DNA from: Pseudomonas viridiflava
Lineage (GTDB): Bacteria > Pseudomonadota > Gammaproteobacteria > Pseudomonadales > Pseudomonadaceae
Reading direction: 5' to 3'
NCBI RefSeq assembly: GCF_003702045.1
Contig: NZ_RBTP01000062.1
Coordinates: 33,996 to 97,995, forward strand
DNA length: 64,000 bases
Position numbers and translations under genes: made by a program. This document shows positions 29,626-38,555 of this stretch, piece after piece. Each line of letters starts with the position of its first letter. Within the stretch, counting starts at the first letter, position 1. The notes beneath the pieces are model-generated. The model was not told where the DNA came from. It saw only the letters and a program-made list of their open reading frames with translations, and searched no databases.

Positions 29626-30804
29626 TTAGCGCGCCAACGCCAACGCCACGCCCTGACCGCCGCCGATGCACAGGGTCGCCAAGCCTTTTTTGGCGTCGCG
29701 CTTGATCATTTCGTGAAGAAGGGTCACCAATACGCGGCAACCTGATGCACCGATGGGGTGGCCGATGGCGATAGCGCCGCCGTTGACGTTGAGCTTGGCA
29801 GGATCCAGTCCCAGCTCCTTGCCAATCGACAGTGATTGAGCGGCGAAGGCTTCGTTGGCTTCGATCAGGTCCAGTTGCTCCAGCGTCCAGCCTGCCTTGT
29901 CCAGGCAGCGACGAGTGGCGCTGACCGGGCCGATGCCCATGATGGCCGGGTCTACGCCTGCGTTGGCGTAACCTGCGATTCGGGCAAGTACCGGCAGACC
30001 CAATTGCTCAGCCTTGGCAGCGCTCATCAGCATCACCGCCGCAGCGCCGTCATTGAGCGAGGACGCGTTACCGGCCGTGACCGTACCGTCCTTTTTAAAC
30101 GCGGGCTTGAGCTTGGACAGCGCTTCGGCCGTGGTGCCTGCACGCGGTTGTTCATCGGTGGCGAAGGACAGCGGATCGCCTTTGCGTTGCGGGATCAGGA
30201 TCGGGGTGATTTCCTCGACAAATCGTCCGGCCTCGATGGCAGCAATCGCTTTCTGCTGCGATGAGGCAGCAAAGGCATCCTGAGCCTCACGGCTGATCTC
30301 ATACTTTTCGGCCAGATTTTCCGCAGTGATGCCCATGTGATAGTCGTTGAAGGCATCCCACAGGCCGTCGCTGATCATGGTATCGATCATCGTGGCGTGG
30401 CCCATGCGCAAACCGGTTCGTGCGCCGGGCAGCACGTAGTTGGCCAGGCTCATGTTTTCCTGGCCGCCCGCGATGATGATCTCGGCGTCGCCGCACCGGA
30501 TCGCCTGGGTCGCCAGATGCAGCGCCTTCAGGCCCGAGCCACAGACCTTGTTCAGGGTCATGGCTGGCACGGCGAAGGGCAGCCCAGCCTTGATGGCGGC
30601 CTGGCGTGCCGGATTCTGCCCGGCACCGGCTGTCAAAACCTGGCCCATGATGACTTCATCGACCTGCGCGCCGTCGATGCCCGTTTGGGTCAGGAGTTGG
30701 CGGATGACCGCAGCCCCCAGATCAACAGCCGGCACGGTAGCCAGAGAGCCCTGGAAACTGCCCACTGCGGTGCGGGTGGCGGCAACGATAACAACGTCCT
30801 GCAT
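29626..30804 (-). CDS. Acetyl-CoA C-acetyltransferase (thiolase II)
   Basis: A 392-residue biosynthetic-type thiolase that condenses or cleaves acetoacetyl-CoA. The catalytic triad is present: Cys88 in NKVCGSGLKAL, His349 in IAIGHPIGASG and Cys379 in CIGGGQG. The ATG at 30804 was chosen because GAGGA lies 8 bases upstream; the ATG at 30819 lacks a site. Neighbouring acs and this enzyme both handle acetyl-CoA. It could be named phaA/atoB in other genomes; sequence alone does not decide between ketone catabolism and polyhydroxyalkanoate or mevalonate-like roles. Confidence 0.92.
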   Translation of the reverse strand: MQDVVIVAATRTAVGSFQGSLATVPAVDLGAAVIRQLLTQTGIDGAQVDEVIMGQVLTAGAGQNPARQAAIKAGLPFAVPAMTLNKVCGSGLKALHLATQAIRCGDAEIIIAGGQENMSLANYVLPGARTGLRMGHATMIDTMISDGLWDAFNDYHMGITAENLAEKYEISREAQDAFAASSQQKAIAAIEAGRFVEEITPILIPQRKGDPLSFATDEQPRAGTTAEALSKLKPAFKKDGTVTAGNASSLNDGAAAVMLMSAAKAEQLGLPVLARIAGYANAGVDPAIMGIGPVSATRRCLDKAGWTLEQLDLIEANEAFAAQSLSIGKELGLDPAKLNVNGGAIAIGHPIGASGCRVLVTLLHEMIKRDAKKGLATLCIGGGQGVALALAR

Positions 30805-30932
30805 GGTGCTGATCCTCATTGTTTTTGGAAGGCGAGCCCGATGACAGGGCTGGCTGTGATCACGTCGCTCATGGTGTCACAGATGGGGATTGATCTTCCA
30901 ACTGCGAACCCGTCGGTCATATTTTGCCTCGA

Positions 30933-31799
30933 TCACAGCCCCATTCGTCGCCTCGCTCGGTGCGAGGAGCTGTCGCGCACGGCCCAGCGCAGGATCGGTG
31001 CGCAGGTGTTGACCCCCAGACGGATCATCTTGCGCTTCAACGGTCCCTGCGACACATCGAGCATGTCGCAGGCCCAGTTCGGCAGCAGCTCAATCCCGGC
31101 CTGCATCATCAACACGCCAAATGGCTTGACCAGCGGATTTGGCGCCGGGGCTTCGAGCAACACGCGCAGCACCTCACGGCTTCGCGCATCGCACACCAGT
31201 TGCCCACGAATATTTGTCAGGTAATCGTCGATGGCTTTGCGCGAATGCGGCACGTCACGTGCGCCGAGCCGTTGAGCGACCAATGCGGTTTCAGCGTAGT
31301 AGGTGTCCTGATCGGCCGCTGACAGGTGTGGATTGAGGTAGCGGAGGTGGGCGGCCATGAAACTGCTGACTTCGGCGACATGCACCCACGTCAGCAAGTC
31401 CGGGTCGCTGGCTGCGTAGGGCCTGCCATCCGGCGCGGTACCAGTGATGTTCAAGTGGATGGTCCGAACCTTCTCGATCAGCCAGTCGGCGTCACGGGTC
31501 GAGCCGAACGTGGTGCCGGACAGAAATTGCCCGGTGCGTCGCAGCCGTCCCAGCATGTCGTCGCGAAAGTTGGAGTGATCCCAGATGCCCGCCAAAGCCA
31601 GCGGGTGTAGGGCCTGCAGCATCAAGGCGCTGATGCCGCCGACCATCATGCTGATGAAGTCGCCGTGTACGGCCCAGCAGACGGCCTTAGGGCCAAACAG
31701 ACCCGGATCTCCTTTGGGGTTTTCCAGGTCCAGTTGGCCGAGCGAGAGGCCGGTCAGGCTGATGACTTGCGTTTCGATACGACTGCGAATGAATTCCAT
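30933..31799 (-). CDS. DUF2236 (MpaB/latex-clearing-like) family protein
   Basis: A 288-residue helical protein with the DUF2236 signatures: the WAVHGDFISMMVGGISALMLQALHP region (about 43-67) and WVHVAEVSSFMAAH (about 136-149), whose His residues resemble the heme-coordinating ones of rubber oxygenase Lcp and mycophenolate MpaB. No signal peptide is seen. The start is supported by GAGGGAAC just before the ATG. It lies 52 bases downstream of acs on the same strand. The substrate is unknown. Confidence 0.8.
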   Translation of the reverse strand: MEFIRSRIETQVISLTGLSLGQLDLENPKGDPGLFGPKAVCWAVHGDFISMMVGGISALMLQALHPLALAGIWDHSNFRDDMLGRLRRTGQFLSGTTFGSTRDADWLIEKVRTIHLNITGTAPDGRPYAASDPDLLTWVHVAEVSSFMAAHLRYLNPHLSAADQDTYYAETALVAQRLGARDVPHSRKAIDDYLTNIRGQLVCDARSREVLRVLLEAPAPNPLVKPFGVLMMQAGIELLPNWACDMLDVSQGPLKRKMIRLGVNTCAPILRWAVRDSSSHRARRRMGL

Positions 31800-31851
31800 G
31801 TTCCCTCATGCTTACTACAGCGAACGCGGCGCTGGCCATGCCTTGGCAGCT

Positions 31852-33789
31852 TCAACGATTCAAGCGTCTGTCGATCAGATCGTCCACCACGCCTGGGTCT
31901 GCCAGTGTGGACGTATCGCCCAGGCTGTCCAGCTCGTTGCAGGCGATCTTGCGCAGAATGCGGCGCATGATCTTGCCTGAGCGGGTTTTCGGCAAGGCTG
32001 ACGCCCACTGAATATGATCCGGTTTGGCGAAGCTGCCAATGTCCTTGCTGACGTGGGTGAGCAGCTCTTTTTTCAAATCGTCGTTGGGTTCGATCCCGTT
32101 GATCGGCGTAACGAAAGCATAGATGCCCATGCCTTTGACGTCGTGCGGATAGCCCACCACGGCCGCTTCGGCAATGTTGTCGTGCAGCACCAGCGCGCTT
32201 TCGACTTCGGCAGTACCGATGCGATGCCCCGACACATTGATGACATCATCGACACGTCCGGTAATCCAGTAATCGCCTTCCTGGTCACGCCGTGCACCAT
32301 CGCCGGTGAAGTAATAGCCGGGGAAGGGTTTGAAGTAGGTGTCGATCATGCGCTGCGGGTCACCGTACACGCTGCGGATCTGCCCAGGCCAACTGGCTTT
32401 TATCGCCAGCAGACCGCTGCCGGGGCCGTCGATTTCCTTACCCTCTGCGTCGAGCAACACAGGATGCACGCCAAACAGGGGCGCAGTGGCACAACCGGGC
32501 TTGACCCGGCCGGCACCGATGAGCGGCGTCAGCATGATTCCTCCGGTTTCGGTTTGCCACCAGGTGTCGACGATGGGGCAGCGCTCCTTGCCGACCTGAT
32601 GGAAATACCATTCCCAGGCTTCCGGGTTGATCGGTTCGCCCACGCTGCCCAGCAATCGCAGGCTTTCGCGGGACGACCCTTGCAGCGGACCTGCACCTTC
32701 ACGCATCAGGGCGCGTAAGGCGGTCGGCGCCGTATAGAAGATGTTGACCTGATGTTTGTCGATGACCTGCCAGAAACGTGACGAGTCCGGGTAGTTGGGT
32801 ACGCCTTCAAACATCAGGGTCGTGGCACCATTGGCCAACGGTCCGTAAACAATGTAGCTGTGCCCGGTGACCCAGCCGACATCTGCCGTACACCAGAAGA
32901 TTTCGCCGTCCCGGTAGTCGAATACGTACTTGTGGGTCATGGCCGCCTGGAGCAGGTAGCCGCCCGTGGTGTGCAGGACGCCCTTGGGTTTACCGGTGCT
33001 GCCTGAGGTATAGAGAATGAACAGCGGGTCCTCGGCGTCCATCGGTTCTGGCGCGCAGTCATCACCCACCCCGTGGATTGCTTCGTGATACCAGAGGTCG
33101 CGGTTTTTGACCCATTCGATCTCACCTTGGGTGCGCTCTACCACCAACACCGTGCTAACGTTCGGGCAGCTTTGCAGCGCTTTGTCGACGTTGGCTTTGA
33201 GTGGGATGTACTTACCGCCACGAACGCCTTCGTCAGCCGTGATGACGGTACGGCAGTCAGCATCCAGAATCCGGTCGCGCAACGCGTCCGGAGAGAAGCC
33301 GCCGAATACGACCGAGTGCACCGCTCCGATCCGGGCGCAGGCCAGCATGGCGTAGGCGGCTTCCGGAATCATCGGCATGTAGATGCACACCCGATCACCC
33401 TTTTTCACGCCGCGTCTCCTCAACACGTTGGCCAGACGGGCCACGTGGTGGTGGAGTTTCTCGTAGGTGATTTCTGCCGATTCGGACGGGTTGTCGCCTT
33501 CCCAGATAATGGCTATCTGATCGGCGCGGTCTTTCAGGTGACGGTCAATGCAGTTGTGGCTGACGTTGAGCTTGCCGTCTTTGAACCATGTGGCCTTTCC
33601 TGTCGCAAGATCAGCCTGCTGGACCTGGCTCCAGGGCGCAGACCATTCCAGAAACAGGTTGGCGTGCTCCGCCCAGAACTCGTCGGGGTGATCGATCGAT
33701 TGGCGGTAGAGGCGTCGGTAGTCGGCTTCACTGAGTTGCGCAGCCTTGCATACGGCGAGGGCGTTGGGGAAAGCGCTGATATCGAACAT
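31852..33789 (-). CDS. acs: Acetyl-CoA synthetase
   Basis: A 645-residue AMP-forming ligase activating acetate to acetyl-CoA. It has the ANL-family P-loop YTSGSTGKPKGV, the acetate-pocket WWQTETGG motif, the hinge GRVDDVINVSGHRIGTAEVE and the C-terminal PKTRSGKIMRR. Lys606 in that motif is the residue acetylated by Pat-type enzymes in homologues. The ATG at 33789 is preceded by AAGGA. Pseudomonas carries two acs paralogues; position next to pgi-panDCB matches the one called acsB in P. aeruginosa. A CbrB/Crc link is plausible given the genus biology but is not seen in the promoter. Confidence 0.96.
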   Translation of the reverse strand: MFDISAFPNALAVCKAAQLSEADYRRLYRQSIDHPDEFWAEHANLFLEWSAPWSQVQQADLATGKATWFKDGKLNVSHNCIDRHLKDRADQIAIIWEGDNPSESAEITYEKLHHHVARLANVLRRRGVKKGDRVCIYMPMIPEAAYAMLACARIGAVHSVVFGGFSPDALRDRILDADCRTVITADEGVRGGKYIPLKANVDKALQSCPNVSTVLVVERTQGEIEWVKNRDLWYHEAIHGVGDDCAPEPMDAEDPLFILYTSGSTGKPKGVLHTTGGYLLQAAMTHKYVFDYRDGEIFWCTADVGWVTGHSYIVYGPLANGATTLMFEGVPNYPDSSRFWQVIDKHQVNIFYTAPTALRALMREGAGPLQGSSRESLRLLGSVGEPINPEAWEWYFHQVGKERCPIVDTWWQTETGGIMLTPLIGAGRVKPGCATAPLFGVHPVLLDAEGKEIDGPGSGLLAIKASWPGQIRSVYGDPQRMIDTYFKPFPGYYFTGDGARRDQEGDYWITGRVDDVINVSGHRIGTAEVESALVLHDNIAEAAVVGYPHDVKGMGIYAFVTPINGIEPNDDLKKELLTHVSKDIGSFAKPDHIQWASALPKTRSGKIMRRILRKIACNELDSLGDTSTLADPGVVDDLIDRRLNR

Positions 33790-33874
33790 GACGGCTTCCT
33801 TATTCTGTGATCTACAGAAATGGGAGTCATGCGTAAGGGGAGGGGTTCAATACAGGCGCAGATGAGGCCCGTTG

Positions 33875-33905
33875 GATCGTGCCCACGCATAACGTGGACA
33901 CGATC
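33875..33905. other. Stem-loop between pgi and acs
   Basis: Arms gatcgtg-c-ccacg (33875-33887) and cgtgg-a-cacgatc (33893-33905) pair with a single mismatch. No T-run is found on either side, so it may be a rho-type or processed 3' end of pgi rather than an intrinsic terminator. Confidence 0.45.
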
Positions 33906-33921
33906 GGATCAGCTCAATCCA

Positions 33922-35586
33922 TTAACCGCGGTGACGGCCGCGGAAGTAGTTGATCAGGCCTTGGGTGGACGCATCATCAGCCGGCTCTTCACTGCCGCCG
34001 GTCAAACGATGGTACACAGCCTTGCCCATTTCCTTGCCCAGCTCGACGCCCCACTGGTCAAAGGCATTGGTGCCCCAGATCACGCTTTGCACGAACACTT
34101 TGTGTTCATACATTGCCACCAGCGCGCCAAGACGACGCGGGCTGATACGCTCGACCACCAGCGTGTTGCTCGGACGGTTGCCCGGAATGACCTTATGCGG
34201 TGCCAGTTCCTGCACCTCATCTTCGGCCATGCCTTTTTCGCGCAGCTCTACTTCCGCTTCAGCCTTGGTCTTGCCCATCATCAGGGCCTGGCTTTGCGAC
34301 AGGCAGTTGGCGTACAACCATTGATGGTGATCGGCTACCGGGTTGAAGCTGACGATCGGCACGATGAAGTCAGCCGGAATCATCTGGGTGCCTTGATGCA
34401 GCAACTGGTGGTAGGCGTGTTGACCGTTGGCACCCACGCCGCCCCAGATGACCGGGCCCGTGTCGGTTGATACTGGCGTTCCATCCTGACGCACGCTTTT
34501 GCCGTTGGATTCCATATCCAGCTGTTGCAGGTGCTTGGTGATGTTACGCAGATAGTGGTCATACGGCAGAATCGCGTGACTCTGCGCATTCCAGAAATTG
34601 CCGTACCAGACGCCCAGTAAGGCCAGCAGCACCGGCATGTTCTTCTCGAACGGCCCGCTCTGAAAATGTTGGTCCATCGTGTAGGCGCCGGACAACAGCT
34701 CCTTGAAGTTGGACATGCCGATGGCCAGCGCAATCGGCAGACCAATTGCCGACCACAGCGAGTAACGACCGCCGACCCAGTCCCACATCGGGAAGATGTT
34801 TTCTTCACGAATACCGAACGCCACAGCGGCGGCGTTGTTGCTGGAAACGGCGATGAAGTGGCGATGCAGTTCCGCTTCCGAACCGCCCTGCGCGAGGTAC
34901 CAGGCGCGTGCTGCCTGCGCATTCTTCAGCGTTTCCAGGGTGTTGAACGATTTGGACGAGACGATGAACAGCGTGGTCTCGGCGCGAATCTTCATCGACA
35001 GTTCGTGGAATTCACTGCCGTCGATGTTTGCCAGGTAATGGCAGCGAACGCCTTTGTGGGCGTAAGCGACCAGGGCCTCGGAAACCAGCTCCGGGCCAAG
35101 GAAGGAGCCACCGATGCCGATGTTGACCACGTCAGTGATCGGCTTTTCGGTGTAGCCGCGCCACAGGCCGTCATGAATGCGCCCGACCAGTTCGGTCATC
35201 TGATTGAGAACGCGATGCACGTCCGGGATCACATCGACGCCATTGACCTTGAGCTTGTCACCCACCGGGCGGCGCAGGGCGGTGTGCAATGCCGGGCGAC
35301 CTTCGGAAGCATTGACCAGCTCACCCTCGTACTGCGCCTTGATCGCGTCTTTCAGGCCCACTTCGTTGGCCAGGCTTACCAGCAAATCACGCGTTTCTGT
35401 GGTGATCAGGTTTTTCGAGTAATCGAGAAACAGGCCAGCGCTGCTGAGGGTGAACTCATCGAAGCGCTGCGGATCTGCATTGAACGCCTCGCGCATGCTG
35501 AAATTCTGCATGGCTTTGCGGTGTTCACTCAACGCTTGCCAAGCGGGCAAAGCGGTCACATCGGAAGGAGTGCGGTAGTACGCCAT
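33922..35586 (-). CDS. pgi: Glucose-6-phosphate isomerase
   Basis: A 554-residue enzyme interconverting glucose-6-phosphate and fructose-6-phosphate. Both PROSITE-type signatures are visible: FIVSSKSFNTLETL with the ring-opening region downstream, and the C-terminal GTNAFDQWGVELGK containing the catalytic Lys. In Pseudomonas, which uses the Entner-Doudoroff pathway, the enzyme mainly recycles triose carbon. The ATG at 35586 gives MAYYRTPSDVTALP, the conserved start, with AAGGA upstream; a longer frame to 35667 is unlikely. It is flanked by acs and panD on the same strand. Confidence 0.97.
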   Translation of the reverse strand: MAYYRTPSDVTALPAWQALSEHRKAMQNFSMREAFNADPQRFDEFTLSSAGLFLDYSKNLITTETRDLLVSLANEVGLKDAIKAQYEGELVNASEGRPALHTALRRPVGDKLKVNGVDVIPDVHRVLNQMTELVGRIHDGLWRGYTEKPITDVVNIGIGGSFLGPELVSEALVAYAHKGVRCHYLANIDGSEFHELSMKIRAETTLFIVSSKSFNTLETLKNAQAARAWYLAQGGSEAELHRHFIAVSSNNAAAVAFGIREENIFPMWDWVGGRYSLWSAIGLPIALAIGMSNFKELLSGAYTMDQHFQSGPFEKNMPVLLALLGVWYGNFWNAQSHAILPYDHYLRNITKHLQQLDMESNGKSVRQDGTPVSTDTGPVIWGGVGANGQHAYHQLLHQGTQMIPADFIVPIVSFNPVADHHQWLYANCLSQSQALMMGKTKAEAEVELREKGMAEDEVQELAPHKVIPGNRPSNTLVVERISPRRLGALVAMYEHKVFVQSVIWGTNAFDQWGVELGKEMGKAVYHRLTGGSEEPADDASTQGLINYFRGRHRG

Positions 35587-35778
35587 CGCTGCGGGTTTCC
35601 TTAACTGGATCTGTCTTTGGGCATTCAGACTGTCTGAAGCGAGGTCGCGAACTGACTCATGGGCCACATAACGCAGACTAACGCTCGCATGCCGGTTTGT
35701 CTGCGCTTCGCCGAACCTGAGCCCGGTACTATTTCACACAATCGCCGGACTGTTGGCTTGAATGCTGTTGGCGTTCAG

Positions 35779-36159
35779 TTACGCAAACTGTACCGGTATG
35801 GCATTGCTGGTGTGGCTTAGTTCATTGCCAGGCGACAGGTACAGCATGCGCGGCTTGAAATTGACCAGCTCTGCGTCGCAGTAGTGAGCATAGGCGCAGA
35901 TAATCACCCGGTCGCCGACTTTCGCTTTGTGTGCGGCAGCGCCGTTCACCGAAATCATGCGCGAGCCTTCTTCGCCCCGGATGGCGTACGTGGTGAAGCG
36001 CTCGCCGTTGTCGATGTTATAGATCTGGATCTGTTCGTACTCACGAATGCCCGACAGGTCCAGCCATTCGCCATCAATGGCGCACGAGCCCTCATAGTCG
36101 AGCACCGCGTGGGTCACTTGCGCGCGGTGCAGTTTGGCTTTGAGCATCACGGTGTGCAT
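35779..36159 (-). CDS. panD: Aspartate 1-decarboxylase
   Basis: A 126-residue pyruvoyl-dependent enzyme making beta-alanine for pantothenate/CoA. The self-cleavage site is in YEGSCAID with Gly24-Ser25 at the canonical position, which also supports the start at 36159. Other conserved parts are NGAAAHKAKVGDRVIICAYA. It closes the panB-panC-panD cluster; the gap to panC is 7 bases, so the three genes are one unit transcribed leftward. Confidence 0.97.
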   Translation of the reverse strand: MHTVMLKAKLHRAQVTHAVLDYEGSCAIDGEWLDLSGIREYEQIQIYNIDNGERFTTYAIRGEEGSRMISVNGAAAHKAKVGDRVIICAYAHYCDAELVNFKPRMLYLSPGNELSHTSNAIPVQFA

Positions 36160-36166
36160 CTTGTTG

Positions 36167-37018
36167 TTATTCCTTGATCAGGTGCAGATTGTCAATCAGT
36201 CGGGTCTTGCCCATGAATGCGGCGGCGATGACAACCAGGTCACGGTCTTGAACAGTGGCCGGACGCAGGCTGGTGGCCTCACGTATTTCCAGGTAATCGA
36301 TGCGAAAGCCTGCGGCCTCAAGTGCCTGCCCGCTGCGTTGTAACAGTCCGTCGAAGTTCTGCTCGCCCGCGTGGATGGCGTCGGCTGTCTGGCGAAGCAC
36401 GCGATACAGCGCAGGTGCGGCGGCACGCTGCTCCTCGTTCAGGTAACCGTTGCGTGAGGAAAGCGCCAGGCCATCGTCGGCACGTACGGTCGGTTCGCCG
36501 ACGATCTGGATCGGCATATTCAGGTCGCGGACCATTGCCCGAATCACCGCAAGCTGCTGGAAGTCTTTTTCACCGAATACCGCGACGTCAGGTTGCACCA
36601 TGTTGAACAGCTTGCTGACGACTGTCGCCACGCCATCGAAATGGCCGGGGCGGCTCGCGCCACACAAGCCTTCCGATACAAGCGGCACGCTGACCAGCGT
36701 CTGGCCGTCCATGCCGTTGGGGTACATTTCTTCCACGCTTGGTGTGAACAGCAGGTCGCAGCCTGCCTGCAGCAGTTTTTCCTGATCTGCCGCCAGTGTG
36801 CGAGGGTAGGTGGCCAGGTCTTCGTTGGCGCCGAACTGCAGCGGGTTGACGAAGATGGTCGCTACGACGAAGTCGGCGCACTGGGCGGCTTTGGTGACCA
36901 GTGCGGCGTGGCCGCTGTGCAGATTGCCCATCGTCGGCGTCAGGCCGATGCGCTTTCCTTCACTGCGTGCCTTGGAGACGGCTGCGCGCAGCTGCGAAAC
37001 GGTTGTCACTGTGATCAT
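36167..37018 (-). CDS. panC: Pantothenate synthetase
   Basis: A 283-residue ATP-dependent ligase joining pantoate and beta-alanine. It has the nucleotidyltransferase HxGH-like motif in TMGNLHSGHAAL (about 28-39), the FVNPLQFGANED substrate region and GEKDFQQLAVIR. Its start overlaps the end of panB by 4 bases (translational coupling). Full length for the family. Confidence 0.97.
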   Translation of the reverse strand: MITVTTVSQLRAAVSKARSEGKRIGLTPTMGNLHSGHAALVTKAAQCADFVVATIFVNPLQFGANEDLATYPRTLAADQEKLLQAGCDLLFTPSVEEMYPNGMDGQTLVSVPLVSEGLCGASRPGHFDGVATVVSKLFNMVQPDVAVFGEKDFQQLAVIRAMVRDLNMPIQIVGEPTVRADDGLALSSRNGYLNEEQRAAAPALYRVLRQTADAIHAGEQNFDGLLQRSGQALEAAGFRIDYLEIREATSLRPATVQDRDLVVIAAAFMGKTRLIDNLHLIKE

Positions 37019-37815
37019 GCCGAGAATCCGTGTTCGATGGCGGGAAAGCTGACGTCTTTGACGGCGGTGACATACGCCCGGATGGCCGACTGAATGTCAG
37101 GCTGACCGACCATGAAGTTCTTCACGAACTTCGGGACGCGTCCCGTGATGGAAAGCCCCAGCATGTCGTGCAGCACCAGTACCTGTCCGTCGGTGGCACT
37201 GCCCGCGCCAATCCCGATCACCGGAATCTTCACCGCATGGGTGATCTCTTCGGCCAGTTCGCTGGGTACGCACTCAAGCAAAATCATTGCCGCGCCAGCT
37301 TGCTCCAGCGTAATGGCGTCGGCGCGCATCTGGCGTGCCTGAGCTTCCAGACGTCCCTGCACCTTGTAGCCGCCCAGCACGTTGACCGACTGCGGTGTCA
37401 GGCCCATGTGGGCGCAGACCGGAATGCCGCGCTCTGCCAGCAGCCGGATCGACTCGGCCAGCCAGGCGGCCCCCTCGACCTTGACCATGTGGGCGCCCGC
37501 CTGCATGAGCGCGGTGCTGTTGATGAAGGTCTGGTCCAGCGTGGCGTTGGCCATGAATGGCAGGTCGGCGAGGATCAATGCGCCTTCATTGCCGCGTTTG
37601 ACGCAGGCCACGTGATACGCCATCTCGGCGGTGGTCACCGGCAGCGTGCTGTCATGGCCCTGCAGGACCATGCCCAGCGAGTCGCCTATCAGCAGCACTT
37701 CGACGCCCGCCTGACTGGCAGCGTGGGCGAAGGTCGCGTCGTAGCAGGTCAGCATGGTGATTTTTTCACCTTTCTGTTTCATACCCAGCAGCGACGTAAC
37801 GGTTATGTTCGGCAT
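37015..37815 (-). CDS. panB: 3-methyl-2-oxobutanoate hydroxymethyltransferase
   Basis: A 266-residue TIM-barrel enzyme transferring a one-carbon unit from methylene-tetrahydrofolate to ketoisovalerate, the first step to pantoate. It has the motif LLIGDSLGMVLQGH with metal-binding Asp, VKVEGAAW, and GIGAGSATDGQVLV. The start at 37815 follows GGAGGA and gives MPNITVTSLLGMKQ; the longer open frame to 37911 is not conserved. It is the first gene of panBCD; a 233-base gap separates it from folK. Confidence 0.97.
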   Translation of the reverse strand: MPNITVTSLLGMKQKGEKITMLTCYDATFAHAASQAGVEVLLIGDSLGMVLQGHDSTLPVTTAEMAYHVACVKRGNEGALILADLPFMANATLDQTFINSTALMQAGAHMVKVEGAAWLAESIRLLAERGIPVCAHMGLTPQSVNVLGGYKVQGRLEAQARQMRADAITLEQAGAAMILLECVPSELAEEITHAVKIPVIGIGAGSATDGQVLVLHDMLGLSITGRVPKFVKNFMVGQPDIQSAIRAYVTAVKDVSFPAIEHGFSA

Positions 37816-38048
37816 GTAAAGTCCTCCATCAGGCGCTGAAAACTGCGGGACCCAGCGCGTGAGAGTCATCCTGGAAAAGCAGGCACACCGTCGTGTCGCG
37901 GTGTTTTGCAAAGGCCTGTTTCGCGCCCGTTCGCCATTGGGGTGGCGGCGGGAGGCCTATCTTCGTGAGGAGGGGGCATGAAGTCAATTGCAGGTGTTAC
38001 CCGTTTACCGGAGCGGTTACAGCTCAGGTAACGAGTGGCAGGCCGGGG

Positions 38049-38555
38049 TTACGCCTGGACGGGCAGACGTTCCAGGCCAACGAACGGGCATTCGCTCAAT
38101 AATTGGCTCAGTTGGCGGCCGTCGGCGAGGGTCAGACCAGCCGCCAGTTCGGCCAGCGGGTAGAGAACGAAAGGCCTGGCCTGCATGTGGTAATGCGGCA
38201 CTTTGAGGCGAGGTTCGTCGATCAGGCGGTTGCCGAACAGCAGAATGTCGAGGTCCAGCGTGCGAGGACCCCAGCGCTCGTGGCGTTCACGGCCCTGGTC
38301 CCGTTCGATCGCCTGGAGCGCATCGAGCAGCGCAAGTGGCGAGAGGGTGGTGTCTAGCGCCGCGACCGCGTTGGTGAAGCGCGGTTGGCCGGGGAGCAGT
38401 GAGTCGCTGACGTAAAACGAGGAGACACCTGCCAATCGACTGTCCGGCAACTGTTCCAGCGCTTTGACGGCGCTGCGCAGTTGCTCTGCCGGGTCTGCAA
38501 GGTTGCTGCCCAGGCCGATATAAACACGTTCACCGGTCAACGACGTGTCATTCAC
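38049..38555 (-). CDS. folK: 2-amino-4-hydroxy-6-hydroxymethyldihydropteridine pyrophosphokinase
   Basis: A pterin pyrophosphokinase of about 168 residues in the folate pathway, upstream of FolP. The signatures are VYIGLGSNLADPAEQL at the N-terminus and the substrate loop RWGPRTLDLDILLFG with its metal-binding Asp pair. The start is uncertain: GTG at 38555 (8-base overlap with pcnB) or ATG at 38573 (26-base overlap); neither has a strong ribosome-binding site, and homology begins at VYIGLGS. Translation is probably coupled to pcnB. Confidence 0.93.
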   Translation of the reverse strand: MNDTSLTGERVYIGLGSNLADPAEQLRSAVKALEQLPDSRLAGVSSFYVSDSLLPGQPRFTNAVAALDTTLSPLALLDALQAIERDQGRERHERWGPRTLDLDILLFGNRLIDEPRLKVPHYHMQARPFVLYPLAELAAGLTLADGRQLSQLLSECPFVGLERLPVQA

